From Platerodrilus igneus (Eukaryota > Arthropoda > Insecta > Coleoptera > Lycidae), in contig JARFIW010000831.1 in NCBI GenBank assembly GCA_036346225.1, forward strand, positions 2,604,001-2,668,000: a DNA stretch of 64,000 nt, read 5' to 3'. Positions within the stretch are counted from its first letter, which is position 1. Each line of letters starts with the position of its first letter. The notes beneath the pieces are model-generated. The model saw only the letters and a list, made by a program, of their open reading frames with translations, did not search any database and was not told where the DNA came from. Both the position numbers and the translations under genes were made by a program. This document shows positions 1-12,800 of this stretch, piece by piece.

Positions 1-812
1 AACAAGTTGGCATCATGGTGTCATCGATGATCATCTCTTTGCTAGGCTTCAGAATCCTCTGAAAATTGCCTATAATTCGATCTAAAATAATTCTAAATTT
101 AGTTAATCTGTCAGTATTTTGAGGAGTTGCATTATTTGAAAAATGAATAAACTGTAGCAGGAAGTAGAATCGGTCATGTTTCATACTTCTTCGTATAACG
201 CTATTTGCATACATTTTATTTTTGGACCAACAGAGACGAATCTTTGGTAGATAATTTATGCATTGTATGATCAAAATGTCGAAAAACTTTCGAACTTTGT
301 TGCTGCCCGTGTCTCTCCATTGATGGATAAGTGATTGTTGGGATACATTACGACTTTGAATATATTGTAATGTGTACCTGTTTGTGTCTTCTGCTATTAT
401 TGTCTATGAACACCCGATTTTGTATGAACTGGAAACATCTGATTTAGTTGTGGATTATAAAAAAATGGAAAATCGTTTAAAGACATTTCCACAAAGGCCC
501 TAAGTAACAAGTGCTATATTCTCATCTGAATCATTACTGGAGTTCTGGTTTGATGGATGTCTTTATCGCTAACCTCATCATTACTATCCTGAGAATCTGT
601 AGGTTTATAGGAATTTTCTGAACCTTCAAATGGATCGCTTTCCTCATCTGACGACTCAGAAAAGTGTTGTTGATCATTTATATCGCTAAAAGAACATCTG
701 TAGGTTTCTATTGTTTTAATACTAATTTCGCTTCTGGCATTCCTGCACCCCTGGTGGATTCTTCTAACATATCTGTTGGGGTTGAAGCAAATTCATTTAC
801 TGTACTACTCAT
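1..812 (-). pseudogene. piggyBac-like transposase, N-terminal part, decayed and cut by window edge
   Basis: The minus strand encodes a piggyBac (DDE_Tnp_1_7) transposase. From about 690 to 590 there is the acidic N-terminal stretch usual in the family (SSDEESDPFEGSENS). From about 270 to 1 the catalytic-core entry is readable: WSKNKMYANSVIRRSMKHD, then FIHFSNNATPQNTDRL and IIDDTMMP, which matches the family's 'IDESMVPFRG' region carrying the first catalytic aspartate. A candidate start ATG lies at 812-810, but that frame closes at once and the readable blocks are in different frames, so the gene is broken. The rest of the transposase lies left of the window. No terminal repeat was recognised. 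The family match is confident; activity is very unlikely. Confidence 0.75.
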
Positions 813-1878
813 ATTTGCTGTACCAATAAACTAGAAGATACAATGCTCTTTACAGATTTTGTGACTTTCTTAGCAGCAAGCAAAATTCGTTCGGTTCTGG
901 TGGCCATTTTTCAAGCACAATCTTTTGTAAAAGGTACTTATCTGCCATTATACCATTATAAGTATCGTATTTACAAGCAATTATTTTCTCACTCAAAAAA
1001 TTATTTTATTGAATACTTACATGGAATTCTTTATTTATGTAAAATTATATTGTATCATTCGCCTTCACTGGTAGCAAAAGACCGCCATGTGCGACAATTG
1101 TGAGAAACGAGTACTTTTGCTATAGGCAATGCATGTGCCATTGGTGGCGCACTACAGCCACAAACTAGAAATTTTAGTTAAGAGCTGCACGACAACATCA
1201 GCTAAAAATAATAACAATTCAATATGTCTGTAAAAAAAAAAATCTATGCCACGAACGTGTTAAATGAGACTTAGTACGTAAAGCACCCTGAAAGATTTAT
1301 AGAAGTTTTGGTTGTTTACATTTTAAAACGTGGCTATTTCAACGTAATATTAAATTAGGATACATCACTAAACAGGAAGGCACCTAGTATATTAAATACA
1401 AGGAGTAATTACAATTGGAACTTTACACTTTTCGTATTAAATTTAGAAAAATACAGATAGATGTCGATAGATCATTGACCATATGAAAGTTTATTTGTTC
1501 ACATTCACACTAGTTCAAAATAAACCATTGAACCATGGAACTAGATCGGCACACCCTATACAACCACAATAATCGTAAATTACAACTATAAAAAATGTGT
1601 TGCAGGTTGCAGGTTTCGGTATCCAATATGAAAGTGTGGGAACAAGATGACCATTTGCATAAATAGAGTTACATTGAGCTTGAAAATCGAGCAGTTAGAC
1701 GCACTATCTCTTGAGAACGAAAAATTTATAAAACCGACGAATCATAAAAAAGATGAAAATCATTTTCAGTTATTTACGACCAAGCAGCAGAGCAGAGTAC
1801 GAAGTCGATTGACACGCGAGCATTACTGGGCGGATAAGATTGTACATCAGGTAGTAATAGTTGTGGTATTAAAAACCA
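813..1878. other. AT-rich stretch without recognised gene
   Basis: I see no exon, RNA gene or transposon domain here. Short open frames (for example 843-1103) have no recognisable composition or motif. The part next to 812 may be the 5' flank of the piggyBac element. Confidence 0.4.
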
Positions 1879-2092
1879 GGATGGCTCCATGGCTTAATTG
1901 GTTCGCACTTGACTGCTAAGCGTAAGGTTCCAGATTCGATTCCTGACACGGGCCTCTTGAAAAATGTTAGGCTAGAATTTTTCACAAAAAATCGCTCATT
2001 TCGATAAGAGATAAGCCCCACATATGAGTGTTGTCACTCACATTAAAGATCCCTAGCTTGCTTGGAATATCAAAGATTTGGCAAACTTCAAA
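1879..2092 (+). mobile_element. tRNA-derived SINE, copy 1
   Basis: The head is tRNA-like. It has an A-box-like TGGCTTAATTGG near 1890 and a B-box-like GATTCGATTCC near 1935, with CTGCTAA between them at the place of an anticodon loop (GCT, as in tRNA-Ser). The body after the head reads CTTGAAAAATGTTAGGCTAG, then TTTTTCACAAAAA, TGAGTGTTGT and CATTAAAGAT. All of these recur in the same order in the minus-strand copy at 29575-29799, which shows a dispersed family and not a lone tRNA pseudogene. Pol III boxes and a non-tRNA body are the SINE hallmark; the 3' end is approximate. Confidence 0.7.
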
Positions 2093-3428
2093 ATTTCCAG
2101 GTAAAAGAAACTCGCTTCCTGGTCAATGCAGTACCTTCGGGTGGAGCTTTGGAAAATCAAACATGAGGTATTGAAAACCACGGAACTATTAGGGAACAGG
2201 TGTCCGAATGCGAGTAAGAACATGGTGATAAAAATACCATTAATCATGAAAGTGGCTTGTATTGAGGGCTTTCATTCAACGTGGAGTTGGAATAATAATT
2301 TACCTGTAATCAATCCTGTATCGTGAAGGTTGGCAAAGCCTTGTTGAGTACAAACATAACTGTTTCTCTTAAATTTCTGTTTTCCATCTTATAAACATTA
2401 TATGCCGTTTTGTGTCACATAATTGTATTTGGTGGTAATAGGAATGTGCAAAACTTATTATTAAGAAGGTTGATTACGTTGGTATACGTTTATTTAAAAC
2501 GGATTGTATACACAAATTTACATATAGAAAAGCTTATTATTGTAGAGAAAAATCAGTACGTGGAAATTAAATGGGCTGAATGTCGATCATTGATAAATTT
2601 AAGTTGTTCTTTTTTAGCTATGTGTATACTCGGCCAATTTTCTCCATTCTTATTTACTGTGATATTCATATTTGATAATAGAGGTTATGTGTACAAGACC
2701 TAAACTTTTTTTAATTTGTGTTTATAATAGATTAGTAGAAAGAGGTGAAGAAGTTGTAAACAAGAGTTTATAAACTTCTAACTGTAGTGAAAACTGTTAA
2801 ACCGCCTCTTGGGCACCCATCTTCCAGGTAACCATTATCCTGGTGGGTTGGGGGTCATTATGTTATATTTAATAAACAATGATTTGCATGATATAGATTG
2901 CCTACATTAGCAATAATTCGTACTACTTTTTTTGCAAAATAAACAATTTGCCTGCACAAGCTGTAAATCCCTACAAAAGTAATCGTAAGTAAGTGTTGAG
3001 TGGAACATTGCATGATAGCACATTATAATCAATTATTTGATCAAGTGCATTTTAACTGATTTGGAACGTACGCTATCTTTGACATTCGTACATAAATATT
3101 GTGAACATGCGCCTGCCATTTCAGGGTGTAGTTTATTTCGATGCCGCTGTTGCACCTGTAAATGTTTTGATTTGTTGTAAATTTTACTGTGTTTTTTCTT
3201 GTTTAATTTCAACTTATTCTTTATGCGCCATTTTTAAACAATTTTAAAGCTGCATACACCTCATTTTCCAGTTATCAAATATATATTTATGCATTTATTT
3301 CAATTATACCCATTGTACAAAAAATGTATAGTATCGGATGTGTCAATGAGAAAGAAACTGTTGAAAACTTAATATTACATATTTATGAGAGTAGGTTTAC
3401 AAAGTAAAAATGATGTAAATAAAACACT
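2093..3428. other. intergenic DNA, nothing recognised
   Basis: AT-rich sequence with short unremarkable open frames. A small GC-richer patch at about 2800-2860 has CCAGG/CCTGG half-sites, but I cannot assign it. Confidence 0.4.
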
Positions 3429-6130
3429 TCACCATAATATTAAAACAACACATGAGCAGACAATATTAAGGACGAAAATATAATGTTGGGTGTCAGTATC
3501 CAGAATGAAACTCTTAACATCATTAATAAAATCTGAGGTATTATAAAAAGCTTTGGAAGTAAGATGGGTTTTTAAGATTGATTTGAACTGCCTCGGAGGC
3601 ATTTTTAATATGTTATGGTGTAATGCATTGTTAAATAGTATTCTATGATAATTACAACCATATCTGCTAGCGATTCTATGATATGGAGCTGTCAGAAGAT
3701 GTCTACCACGTGTGTTAAGGTCGTGAACATTACTATGTCTTTGAAGGTTCTGGCTATTTTTGTGTACATAGATTAAGCAATCCAATATAAAAATACATGG
3801 GAAAGTAAGTATTTAAAGACTAATAAAGTTAGAGCGGCAGTCCTCCCGACAACCAAGATTCGCAATGACTCGTAATACATGTCTCTGAGACTAAATACAC
3901 GTGCACTTGCTGAAGCATGGCCCCAGGTAAGACTGCATACTGCATGTGACAATGGAAATAAACAAAATAAACAGATTTCAGCACATCTATAGAGAGAAAT
4001 TTTTTTAAGGATTTAATAAAATATATAGATTGAGATAAAGCTTTATGTAATGATTATTGCAGTGAGCCTCCCATGAGAGTGTTGAATCTAAAGTCACCCC
4101 CAGATACTGTTCTTTATCAGGAGCACATGTTTTTAAGGAGAAAAAATTTGTTCCGTTTTGTTGTGATTTAGAGCTAATTTATTACTTAAGAACCAAATAT
4201 TGGCTCATTTCAACGATTGTTCACTGTTATACAGTATATCGTCAATATTGCCATCACCGTGGTATAGTGTAGTCATCCGCATATAAGATTGTGCTTGCAT
4301 TGTTGATAAAGGATTTAAGGTCATTGATAAAACAGAGGAACAATATAGGGCCAAGGATTGACCCTTGTGGTACACCAGTTGGCAGGTCAACCATATCAGA
4401 GTTTTCATTCATGAAGTAAACAAATTGTTTCCTGTTGCTTAGGTAAGATGATGGCAGTTTAACAGCTTTTGGACTTAGGTTAAAAAGTTTTAGTTTTTCT
4501 TGCAAAGCACAATGGTCAACACAGTCAAAAGCTTTGGAAAGATCGTAAAATTTTGCCAATAAAATCTCACATTTATCAAACGATTAACTATGCCGTCAAC
4601 AAGTGTGATTATTGCATCGGTCGTTGACTTTTTTCCCCTAAAACCAAATTGCATAGGCTGAAGTAAATTATTGACATCAAGATAACAAAGAAGTTGTTTA
4701 AGCAAAATTTTTTCCAAGATTTTTGATATAACCGGGACAAGCGATATAGGATAATAATTCTCGGTGTTGTTCGGCGTTTTATAGACCGAATAATGTCCCT
4801 CATATAAGTAGAAGGTATCTCGTTAAAGTCAAAAGTAACAGCAATTTTATTATTAGTAACCAGAAGACTACTTGGTTCAATAGGTTCAAGTGGAGTAGCC
4901 ATATTCTTGACAATTTTATTGACCGAGTTAGAAAAGAAAACCTTAAAGTCATTGGCACTTATATCGGTTGTGTGGGGATCCTGTGTTTTTGATCCTTTCC
5001 TATGATTAATAAATTTCCATTTGATGCTATTGTTGTTACCAGATTTTTTAATAAAATTATCATAAGCCTTTGTTTATGCCATGATTAAGGCTGATCGGTA
5101 ATCATATTTTAGCTTATTTACAAAAAGTTTTAGCTTATCATTATGTAAAACTTTATACATGTTTGCAAAAAATAAGTAATTTTCACACATATCATTTAAT
5201 TTTGAGTTGAACCACTTTACCTCAAATTTAGATGAAACCAACTTAGTTATCCATTTTTCAGAAAAATTAACCTTAACGGATAGTTTAAGTATGTCCTCCA
5301 AGAAGTGTGTACACTTTTCGTTAATGCATAAATCGAAGTTGTTAATAAAGCTCCAATCACATTGTTGAAGGTACATATAAAAGTACAATTTGCCCAAAGA
5401 TGAGAAAGGTTGTATAACTTGTAATGAAGATGTATTGTTTGTTTTATGATTAAAAACAAACCGTGTTAGAAGCCCACAATGGTCAGAAAGGCCTGTATCG
5501 ATAATACAACATTTTAAGTTTATAATATTTGTAAAGATGTTATCCAAACAGTTATGCTTATATGTTGTCCTCGTATTTATAGGACCATAAGTTGCGTAAA
5601 AATCAATTAATTTTCGAACATCGTGTTCATTTGTTCCGAAATGTACATTAAAGTCGCCACAAACAATCAAATTTGTGTAAATTAGATTACCAAGCGATTT
5701 GAAGATATTGTAAAGATTTTTACAGAAAAGTGTGATAGATCTACTGTTAGGTGATATGTAGGACGTGATTACAGTGAGATTAAGAGATTTAAAATGAACA
5801 CCTGACAACTCCGCATGCCTTTCCATAGAAAATTTGGCAACTTTATCCAAATTAGTTGCTTTATCAATTAGTTTTTCATTTACAAGAATTGTTACACCAC
5901 CCCAAGAGTGGTTTTGTCTAACAAAAAACTATGATCGGTATAAACTGTTGATTTTTAAAGATTGCATTTCATTAAAATTTAAGTTAATTTCATTAAGACA
6001 TAATGCATCACAGTTGACATTACTCGATAATAAAAATGCTTCTAAATCCAGCATTTATGTCTAACAGACTGAATGTTCAAACTGATGATGTTACGAGTCG
6101 ATTACCTAACAATACAATCATTATTATTAT
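3429..6130 (-). mobile_element. LINE A: jockey-like endonuclease/reverse transcriptase, decayed
   Basis: Reading from 6130 downward, an apurinic-type endonuclease begins with SLNIQSV and VNCDALCLNEINLNF, followed by SWGGVTILVNEKLIDKATNL and, at 5850-5074, LIVCGDFNVHFG (GDFN metal/DNA-binding motif), FTNIINL and DTGLSDHCGLL (SDH motif). The reverse transcriptase follows. QFGFRGKKSTTDAI lies near 4640, YDLSKAFDCVDH near 4550, GVPQGSILGPILF near 4350 and YADD near 4265, with the catalytic Asp pair kept but one residue off the usual FADD. Downstream come LGVTLDSTLSWEAH and, at 3785-3429, the C-terminal SNVHDLNTRGR block of this LINE class. The frame is broken in at least four places. ORF1 is missing, so the copy is probably 5'-truncated. 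Confidence 0.85.
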
Positions 6131-6793
6131 CCGCAGCTGAAAGACCGTGGTATTGTAAGCATATGTCGCTCTTATATCTGCTCAAGTATAAAAACAAATT
6201 TATATATAAATTAAAAAGTATTCGCCCAAGTATAGACCTTGCAGCACAGCTCTGATTGTGGATATTGATAGATTTAGCTATGGCTTTTGATGCTCAACAG
6301 AAACTTTTAAATAATATTTGATTCCAGAACATTTATCAGAATCTTTATAAAATGAACAGAACTATCAATCTGACAGTCTAGAACAAGTACTACTGCAAAA
6401 TCATAAATTACTACATGTTTTATATGATTATTATTATATAATTATAACTATGCATTGAAAATTATTCAGACATATCACCATTCCCCCTTCCACACTTGAC
6501 TCGGCAATGATATTATAACAAAACAATTTGTGTGAATAAAACAATCAAAGCAAAGAACTATTCTAAAATGACAATCAATTTGTGAGGCCTATGTGCTATA
6601 TTTAGTTTAAATAATATATAATTTAATATTTGAATTAAAGTTTTGTGATCTAAGATTGCTATCAACCATTTACTATTCTGAAGTTTGTTAATACTTTAAA
6701 TTGTCTCAAAACGACATAACCCATGCCAAAAAAATGTTTATATTTACAAATATTGCCCAAAACTATCAAATTAACTGTTTAATTTGCTTTTAG
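6131..6793. other. upstream region of coiled-coil gene, no recognised gene
   Basis: AT-rich. It may hold 5' UTR exons or the promoter of the plus-strand gene that starts at 6803, but I cannot point to either. The minus-strand frame near 6240-6190 spells SILGRILFNLYIN, which looks like a reverse-transcriptase box. It is upstream of LINE A's endonuclease and has no supporting motifs, so I leave it unassigned. Confidence 0.4.
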
Positions 6794-6802
6794 GAAATCT
6801 AA

Positions 6803-6913
6803 ATGGATCTGTACAAGATACCTTTGGGTGAAGATCCTGTAAAACCTAAAGTTGATTTAGTAAATTTTGAAAGGCGCCAAAGACAGTTTATGAATGAACT
6901 AGCTATGAAAAGG
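6803..6913 (+). CDS. coiled-coil protein gene, coding exon 1 (start codon)
   Basis: The first coding exon encodes 37 residues starting MDLYKIPLGEDPVKPKVDLV and ending NELAMKR. The acceptor TTTGCTTTTAG ends at 6793, nine bases before the ATG, and the donor AAAAGG|GTAAAT follows 6913 in phase 0. The acceptor implies at least one upstream untranslated exon. Joined with exons at 15030, 31649, 31865, 32074 and 32207, the reading frame stays open through every junction for about 302 codons. That is strong evidence for a real gene. The product is rich in Glu, Lys, Gln and Leu heptads and should form a long coiled coil; I do not recognise the family. The following intron is about 8.1 kb and full of transposons. 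Confidence 0.8.
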
Positions 6914-7739
6914 GTAAATGAAATTCTACAAATTATATTGTGTTGTAAAAAGTTTATTGAGCTGAAGTGACAATCGTTTATTTACTTAAGCATTTTTATT
7001 ACTTTTAACAACCTTTTGAGATCTTTTCATGGAATTTCTGTGACATTGTGTAGCTTGACAATTTTTTTTTCAATTTTTTTACTGACGTAAAAAAGAAAAA
7101 TTATATGCGAAGCTCATTCTATTTGTTTCTTTATTTGTATTAAACAGAATCCTGTTGTCTAACATAGGTTATAATTAGTAGTGGCATGGCCTGCTGTTAA
7201 AGATTTCAGACTGTATCTAGTAATAAGTGTATAAAGAAAGAAAGCTATAGTTTGAAAACAAAAAGTGAAACTTCATAAAAATAAGTTTATCATACTTCGT
7301 GAGCATAATTATGAAATAAAAGTGTGGATTAATTCTGAATGAGTGTTAGGGAAGTAAAATTAACAATGATAACAGTTATAGTTGTTGAGTTCCTTATAGG
7401 TTATATGGATGGATGAGAGTAGCGTGCGTATTGCAGAGAATTTTGTAAATTGTTTCAACCTTTATAAAATACTTTGTAATGTATTAGTCAGTACAGTAGC
7501 TGCTTGTATATTTTTACATTAATACTTTAATAATTCCTCATTTTAAATAATTTAGAATTATTGTATATGTTGAAGATATCGGCCAATATCTAATTACAGT
7601 TTAAAGAGTAAGAACGCTTTATTAACTTCAAGCCAAAAATGAAAATTCGACACCTGACATTTCAAACACATTGTTTTTGTTCAACATATGCTTAACCGCC
7701 TACTGTTATAATATAAAAGGTGTAACTACATCTCATCTG
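6914..7739. other. intron 1, 5' part
   Basis: AT-rich intronic sequence after the donor at 6914. No further exon or element is recognised before the copia fragment. Confidence 0.5.
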
Positions 7740-9760
7740 GATGTGCCATTCTAGTCCACATTTCAACACTCCATCTCAGCATGTCCCAATTTAGGACTGT
7801 ATTCTTTGAAGCGAATTCCACATATTGCTTTAGTTAGAATACCTGACTATTGATTTTGCAGCAGTATGTAGACAGACCACTCTAATCTGCTTTTTTTCAC
7901 CAATTGTTTGACAGTATGGTATTTGACATCCAAATGCTTCAATTGCTTCAGATTCTACTTAACCAAAGTACTTGATACATGCTTGAATGTATTCAAACAA
8001 CATAATAGGATTTTGATTATCAACACGAAGATCTTTCAGCCCCAGAATTTCTGCAGCTGCACCCATAAGAGCTATACATCACGCTTCTGTAGATGAAATG
8101 GATATGGATTCCTTTTTTGACCACACTCATTAGCACCAATAGACCATCGTTAAATATCCCAAAATACTCCCTGTCAGCCATTCTAGCCCAATCAGAATCA
8201 ACGTATCCCACTAATGACTGCTGATGACCGCACTTGAACAAACCAAAGTGCAACGTTCATTTTACATATCCAAGAATCTGATTCAGTCCTTTCCACTCAC
8301 ATTCCCTTACATTAGTTTAGTACTGGCTATAATAATGTAACGCAGTACTAATGCCCGGTCTACTACTCGGCATTGCATATATCAAACAACCAATTAGTTT
8401 ACGATGTGGTTTCCTTCTGATGATGTACACTCTAAGTTCTCTTCTTCAACTTACCTTTTCTTTGTTTGCCAGTGAGTTTTCGCTGGTTTAGTCTTCTATC
8501 TCGAATTTGCATAGAACTTCCAGCAAGTAATTTGACAGATTAAGAAACAGTACTTTCTTCTTCTCAACATTGATACCCAACAAACATTTTAGATCACCAT
8601 TCGGAATTCAGCACATAAGTCGCTTTTAAAGTTCTTCATGTTTACTGTCAGACAATCGTCCACATACAGCAAAAGATACAACTCTATATGCTTTCCCATA
8701 TAAACAGGGATCGTTTAGCAAATGCTGAAACACCTTTTGCGCTAAAGAATGATTTATTCATGTATTTTACATACATGATGCTGTTTAAGTCGGTAATGAG
8801 CACATTTCAATAGACACGTCTTATTTCCATCATTGAAACCAGCCAGTTGCTTCGTGTAGATCTTTTCCAAAACTAAACCGTGCTGGAACGCGTTTTCTAT
8901 ATATATTTGCTACTAATTGAGCATTGTATTTCTTAACTTTCTCACTTGAATTTTTTTTTACTTTGAAGACCCATTTGTTTGCAGTAGCTTGCCTACATGG
9001 TGGCAAATCCATTAACTGCCAGGTATTGTTTTCTTTTAATGCATTCATTTCTTCTTCCACTCTACCATGTTATCACTTGTACATGAAATTTCATTAAAGA
9101 TCTGGGGCATGTTGTCCACGAACAAATAAAGAGCAAAAACGGTGTACTTATTCAAGTGTTTTAGCTGATGGACAACTCATCCTGAACGTGTTTTAATGGC
9201 ATTATTTTCTTCTTCCTCTTCAGTTGTCACGGTTCCCTTTGGATTTCTCGAATTTTATCATTTGATTCTTCTCCTCGAATATAATGCAATGACCGATGTA
9301 TAGTTTCTTTTCACGCTTATTCCAAAAGCGATAACTATTTGACGTGTATCCAACCTTGACACACTTTTCAGATCTTGAGCCCAATTTTCCTCTGAGTTCT
9401 TAAGATACCTGTAGCTGTGCGGCACAACCGAAAACTGGTAGCTTTTTTATACTAATTTTTCTTCTGTACCATAGCTTGGCTAGTACTTTATTCTTGAACA
9501 CAATCGTAGGGGTAGGATTCATTAAATACATTGCAGAACAGATTGCTTCAGACCATAATGTCTTTGGTACACTAGCAACACCTAGCAACAACTGGTACAA
9601 AGCATTTTATTTTTAAGACATGTGCCTGATTTATTGAAACACTTTTAAGTACACTTGCATTTCTTCGTCCCTGATCACTAGTAGTAGAATTAATAGATAC
9701 TGCCGATCAAAGACTAGCGTCATATTCAGGAATTTCAGTCACTTGCACTAGCTTCTGTGC
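7740..9760 (-). mobile_element. Ty1/copia polyprotein fragment (copia 1): integrase to RNase H
   Basis: On the minus strand the order is that of copia pol. The integrase C-terminal part (about 9600-9400) reads PKTLWSEAICSAMYLMNPTP. The RT N-terminus (about 9060-8830) reads MNALKENNTWQLMDLPP and NKWVFKVKKN. The RT active site LYLLLYVDDCLT is near 8660, then YAMPSSRPGISTALHYY near 8370 and the RNase H block LVGYVDSDWA near 8210. KHLDVKYHTVKQLVKK and SGILTKAI close it near 7930-7830. Frameshifts and stops interrupt every domain. No LTRs were recognised, so this is a truncated relic inside intron 1. It abuts the 3' end of RTE copy 3. Confidence 0.85.
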
Positions 9761-9829
9761 TACTATTTGGAATTTATTTCTACTATAGCTTTTAAATACA
9801 ATTAATTTTTTCATCATTAGGTTTTTTTG

Positions 9830-12800
9830 TCATGGAACTGGTTGAATGCATACCTCCAGTGGTTTCTATTCTGAGTTAACCTACACATTTCCCTGAAATT
9901 CCCACAAACCTGATTTTTCACTGTGTGTGCGTGCAATAATCTAATCTAGGTCCATCTCTGTCTCTTTTTTTTCCTTTTTCTGCTTCTAATATATTTCGCA
10001 CTATTCCCTCATGCCTTAGTATGTGTCCTATTATCCGTTCTCTCCTATTTTTTAGTTTTCCACATATTTCTTTCTTACCTTACCATTTCTAGATACACGT
10101 TGTTTTTAACTTTGTCTGTCCATAATATCTTCATCATAAGTCTGTAGCACCACATTTTAAGGGGCATAACCTCCAAGTTATATATTGGCTGTACATAGCA
10201 GTCATAAGGTCTAGGGTCCAATATGTGTCAATTATATGGTGGCCTTGGGCACAGCTTGTCAGTGTCTCTCTAAGACTATCCAGAATCCAAAGTTTAGCCT
10301 GTATGGGAATATAAGAAGCAATGAGGACAATAACCACAAGCTCTAGAAGTTTTACTAGGGTTCCCAGCTCTCCTCATTTGGATCCCGGGAGAAATTTTGT
10401 CGGCATATGTCAGACTTTGAAATGTGGTGGTGGAGCAGAGGGGAAGTACTAGGGCATGTTAAAGTCACTGTTATAGCAGAAAAGGAACTTCCCGTTTTCA
10501 CTGTCAAAGTGAAGGAAGCAGAGGATGGACTAAGATTAGAGAGGCAATTCACTTTCACAATCCTCTGCTTAGACATTCAAGCAGCACTCCAAACAATCTG
10601 CTCCCCATAGACTAGATGCCCACTGATTTAGGAGTGTGGAGACGAACTGGAGGAATTAGTTAGCCAGAAACAAGTTCAGTTTTTCTGGGTTCCAGCACAC
10701 CAAGGCGTTCAAGGAAACGAGGAAGGTGATAGATTAGGTAAGCAAGGGGCCGAAGCCCCTTATTTAGAGCCCGAACCACGCATAAGTTTAATGGGGAAAT
10801 CGGTGGTGTCCGAAGTAAAATATTGGATGCTGAAGAGATGGAAAAAGCAGTGGAAAAGAGGAGGGAACTGTAGACAGTCAAAGATAATGATAGCCTGGCC
10901 GGACGAGTTAGGAACAGCAGGGTTCTTAAAGATAAGAAAACACTTAACGTGTTGGAGAGAGTCCTCACTGACCATTGCAAGTTACAGAGACACCTGACCC
11001 TGCTGGATATCGAGACAGAGTCTAGGTGCTCAACCTGTGAAAGCCAGAAAGAAACTTGCCCACTACATAGAGTGCAAGGGCTATATGAGATTAAGACACA
11101 GGGTTCTGGGCTCATATAGCTTTACACAAGGAAGAGTTGATCTCCCTTCCCTGGCCAGATATACTGACTTTCATTATAGAAACCAGGTTTACAACGGGAA
11201 GGCAGAATAAAGCTGAAATAGAGGAACGTGATCGTGAGGATTAGGGGGATGGTCGTCATATGGTTTAGTAAAAAGGGCCAAAGGGTCTACTTGCTGGACT
11301 ACTTGCATTCCCCCTAATTTACTACTACTACTACTACTACAATATTGCAAAGCTTCTTTTTCCTATTCACTTCTCCTACTGTCCACGTTTCATACAGTGC
11401 TGTGCTCCACACACATATACCTTCAGCAATCGTTTCTGTTTGTTGTCTTTAAATATAGTAGTTGCTTTTTCTCTTTAAATGCAGCACAGCCTTGTGCTAA
11501 TCTTTGTTTTATATCTTTTGCCCTTTTTCCATCTTACGTTTCCTATTTGTTTTCTGGTTTTTGACTTGTTTTCCTCTCTTTTACATACTAACACTTTAGT
11601 TTTATTTTTGTTAATTTCCATACCATATATCTCTGTTAGTACTGTTTTCATTTCATTAAGAGCTCTTCCTTGCTAGATGCTAATACTTCTATATGATCTG
11701 CAAATTTAAGCATATCAATCGTTTGTCTCTGCAGAATAATTCCAAATGTTCTTTTGCATCTGACAATATTAATTGCCTCCTCAATATACAAGTATTTCAA
11801 ACATTTTTTCTCATTTTACACTGTTGAATGTTTTTTTCCAGCTTTACAAACCCTATATACATGCTTTCCCCTTTTTATTGTTTTCTCTATTATTACCCTT
11901 AGAACTAAAATGGCCTATTCTGTTACCAGGTTTCACCTAACCCAAATTGATCTACTCGTAGTATTTTTTCAGCCCATTTTCCATCCATTTTTGTACAATT
12001 CTAGTTAATATTTTTACCACGTGTGTTGTTAAACTAATTGTTCTAAAATTTTCACATCTATCCACACCTTTTTTTGCTATAGCAACTATAGTGTTACGTT
12101 TGAAATTTTTGGGTATTTTGTCTCGTATACATATAGCTTACAAGTTGGGAAAGACGTTCTTTTACTGCTTGTCCAGCGGCTTGAGAGTTTCTGCTTGCAC
12201 CTTATCTACGCCCGGTGCTTTGATATAATTCAGACTCTAATGCTAATTCAAACTCATCTCTAAGTATAGAATATCCCGTCATCCTTTTCGATATCTGATT
12301 TCTGTTCTAGTGCTTATAGTTTCTTTCCTGCATATTAATTCCCTATATATTCTTGCAATCTAACCACTTTCTCTACATTTTCTATAATCATATCTCCTCC
12401 CGTATCCTTTAAATTTTTGTTATACAGTTTTGTATCTCTAAAATTCATTCTTATTAGTTTGTATGCTTAGTCTAAATTTCCTATTTCCATCTTAGTTTGT
12501 GCCTCTTTGCACTTTTCAACAATCTATTGCTTTTAGTTTTTCCTACATTTGAAAATAATTTCCCATTTTTTTGCCATGCCCCGATTTGCAAGAAGTTCCC
12601 AGTTTTTCTTTTCTTCTTATTGATGTTGCCAATCACATTTTTCGTAGTAGTCCCCTCCTGCAAATCAAAATGGGGGACTATTTTAACTCAGGAATTTTTT
12701 ACCTCAGAGAATGTCAGCATTTTTAAAACACTTTCGGTACAATGTGTACTTGGGACATAATGTGGTGGTTTTCAATTGCCTTCCACATTGTAGTAGTGTG

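Noticed and set aside
1879..1955. Functional tRNA gene
   Set aside because: The acceptor and anticodon stems do not pair properly, and the head is attached to a body shared with another copy, so a SINE is the better call.
6181..6260. Minus-strand SILGRILFNLYIN, similar to an RT active-site box
   Set aside because: It is upstream of LINE A's endonuclease, has no flanking RT motifs and is preceded by stops in all frames; likely chance.
10355..11115. Minus-strand open frames of 71-151 codons
   Set aside because: They are antisense to the RNase H-type LINE, whose plus-strand translation has recognisable motifs.
11479..12760. Plus-strand open frames rich in Phe, Leu and Ser
   Set aside because: They are antisense to RTE copy 3; the T-rich composition creates false hydrophobic proteins.
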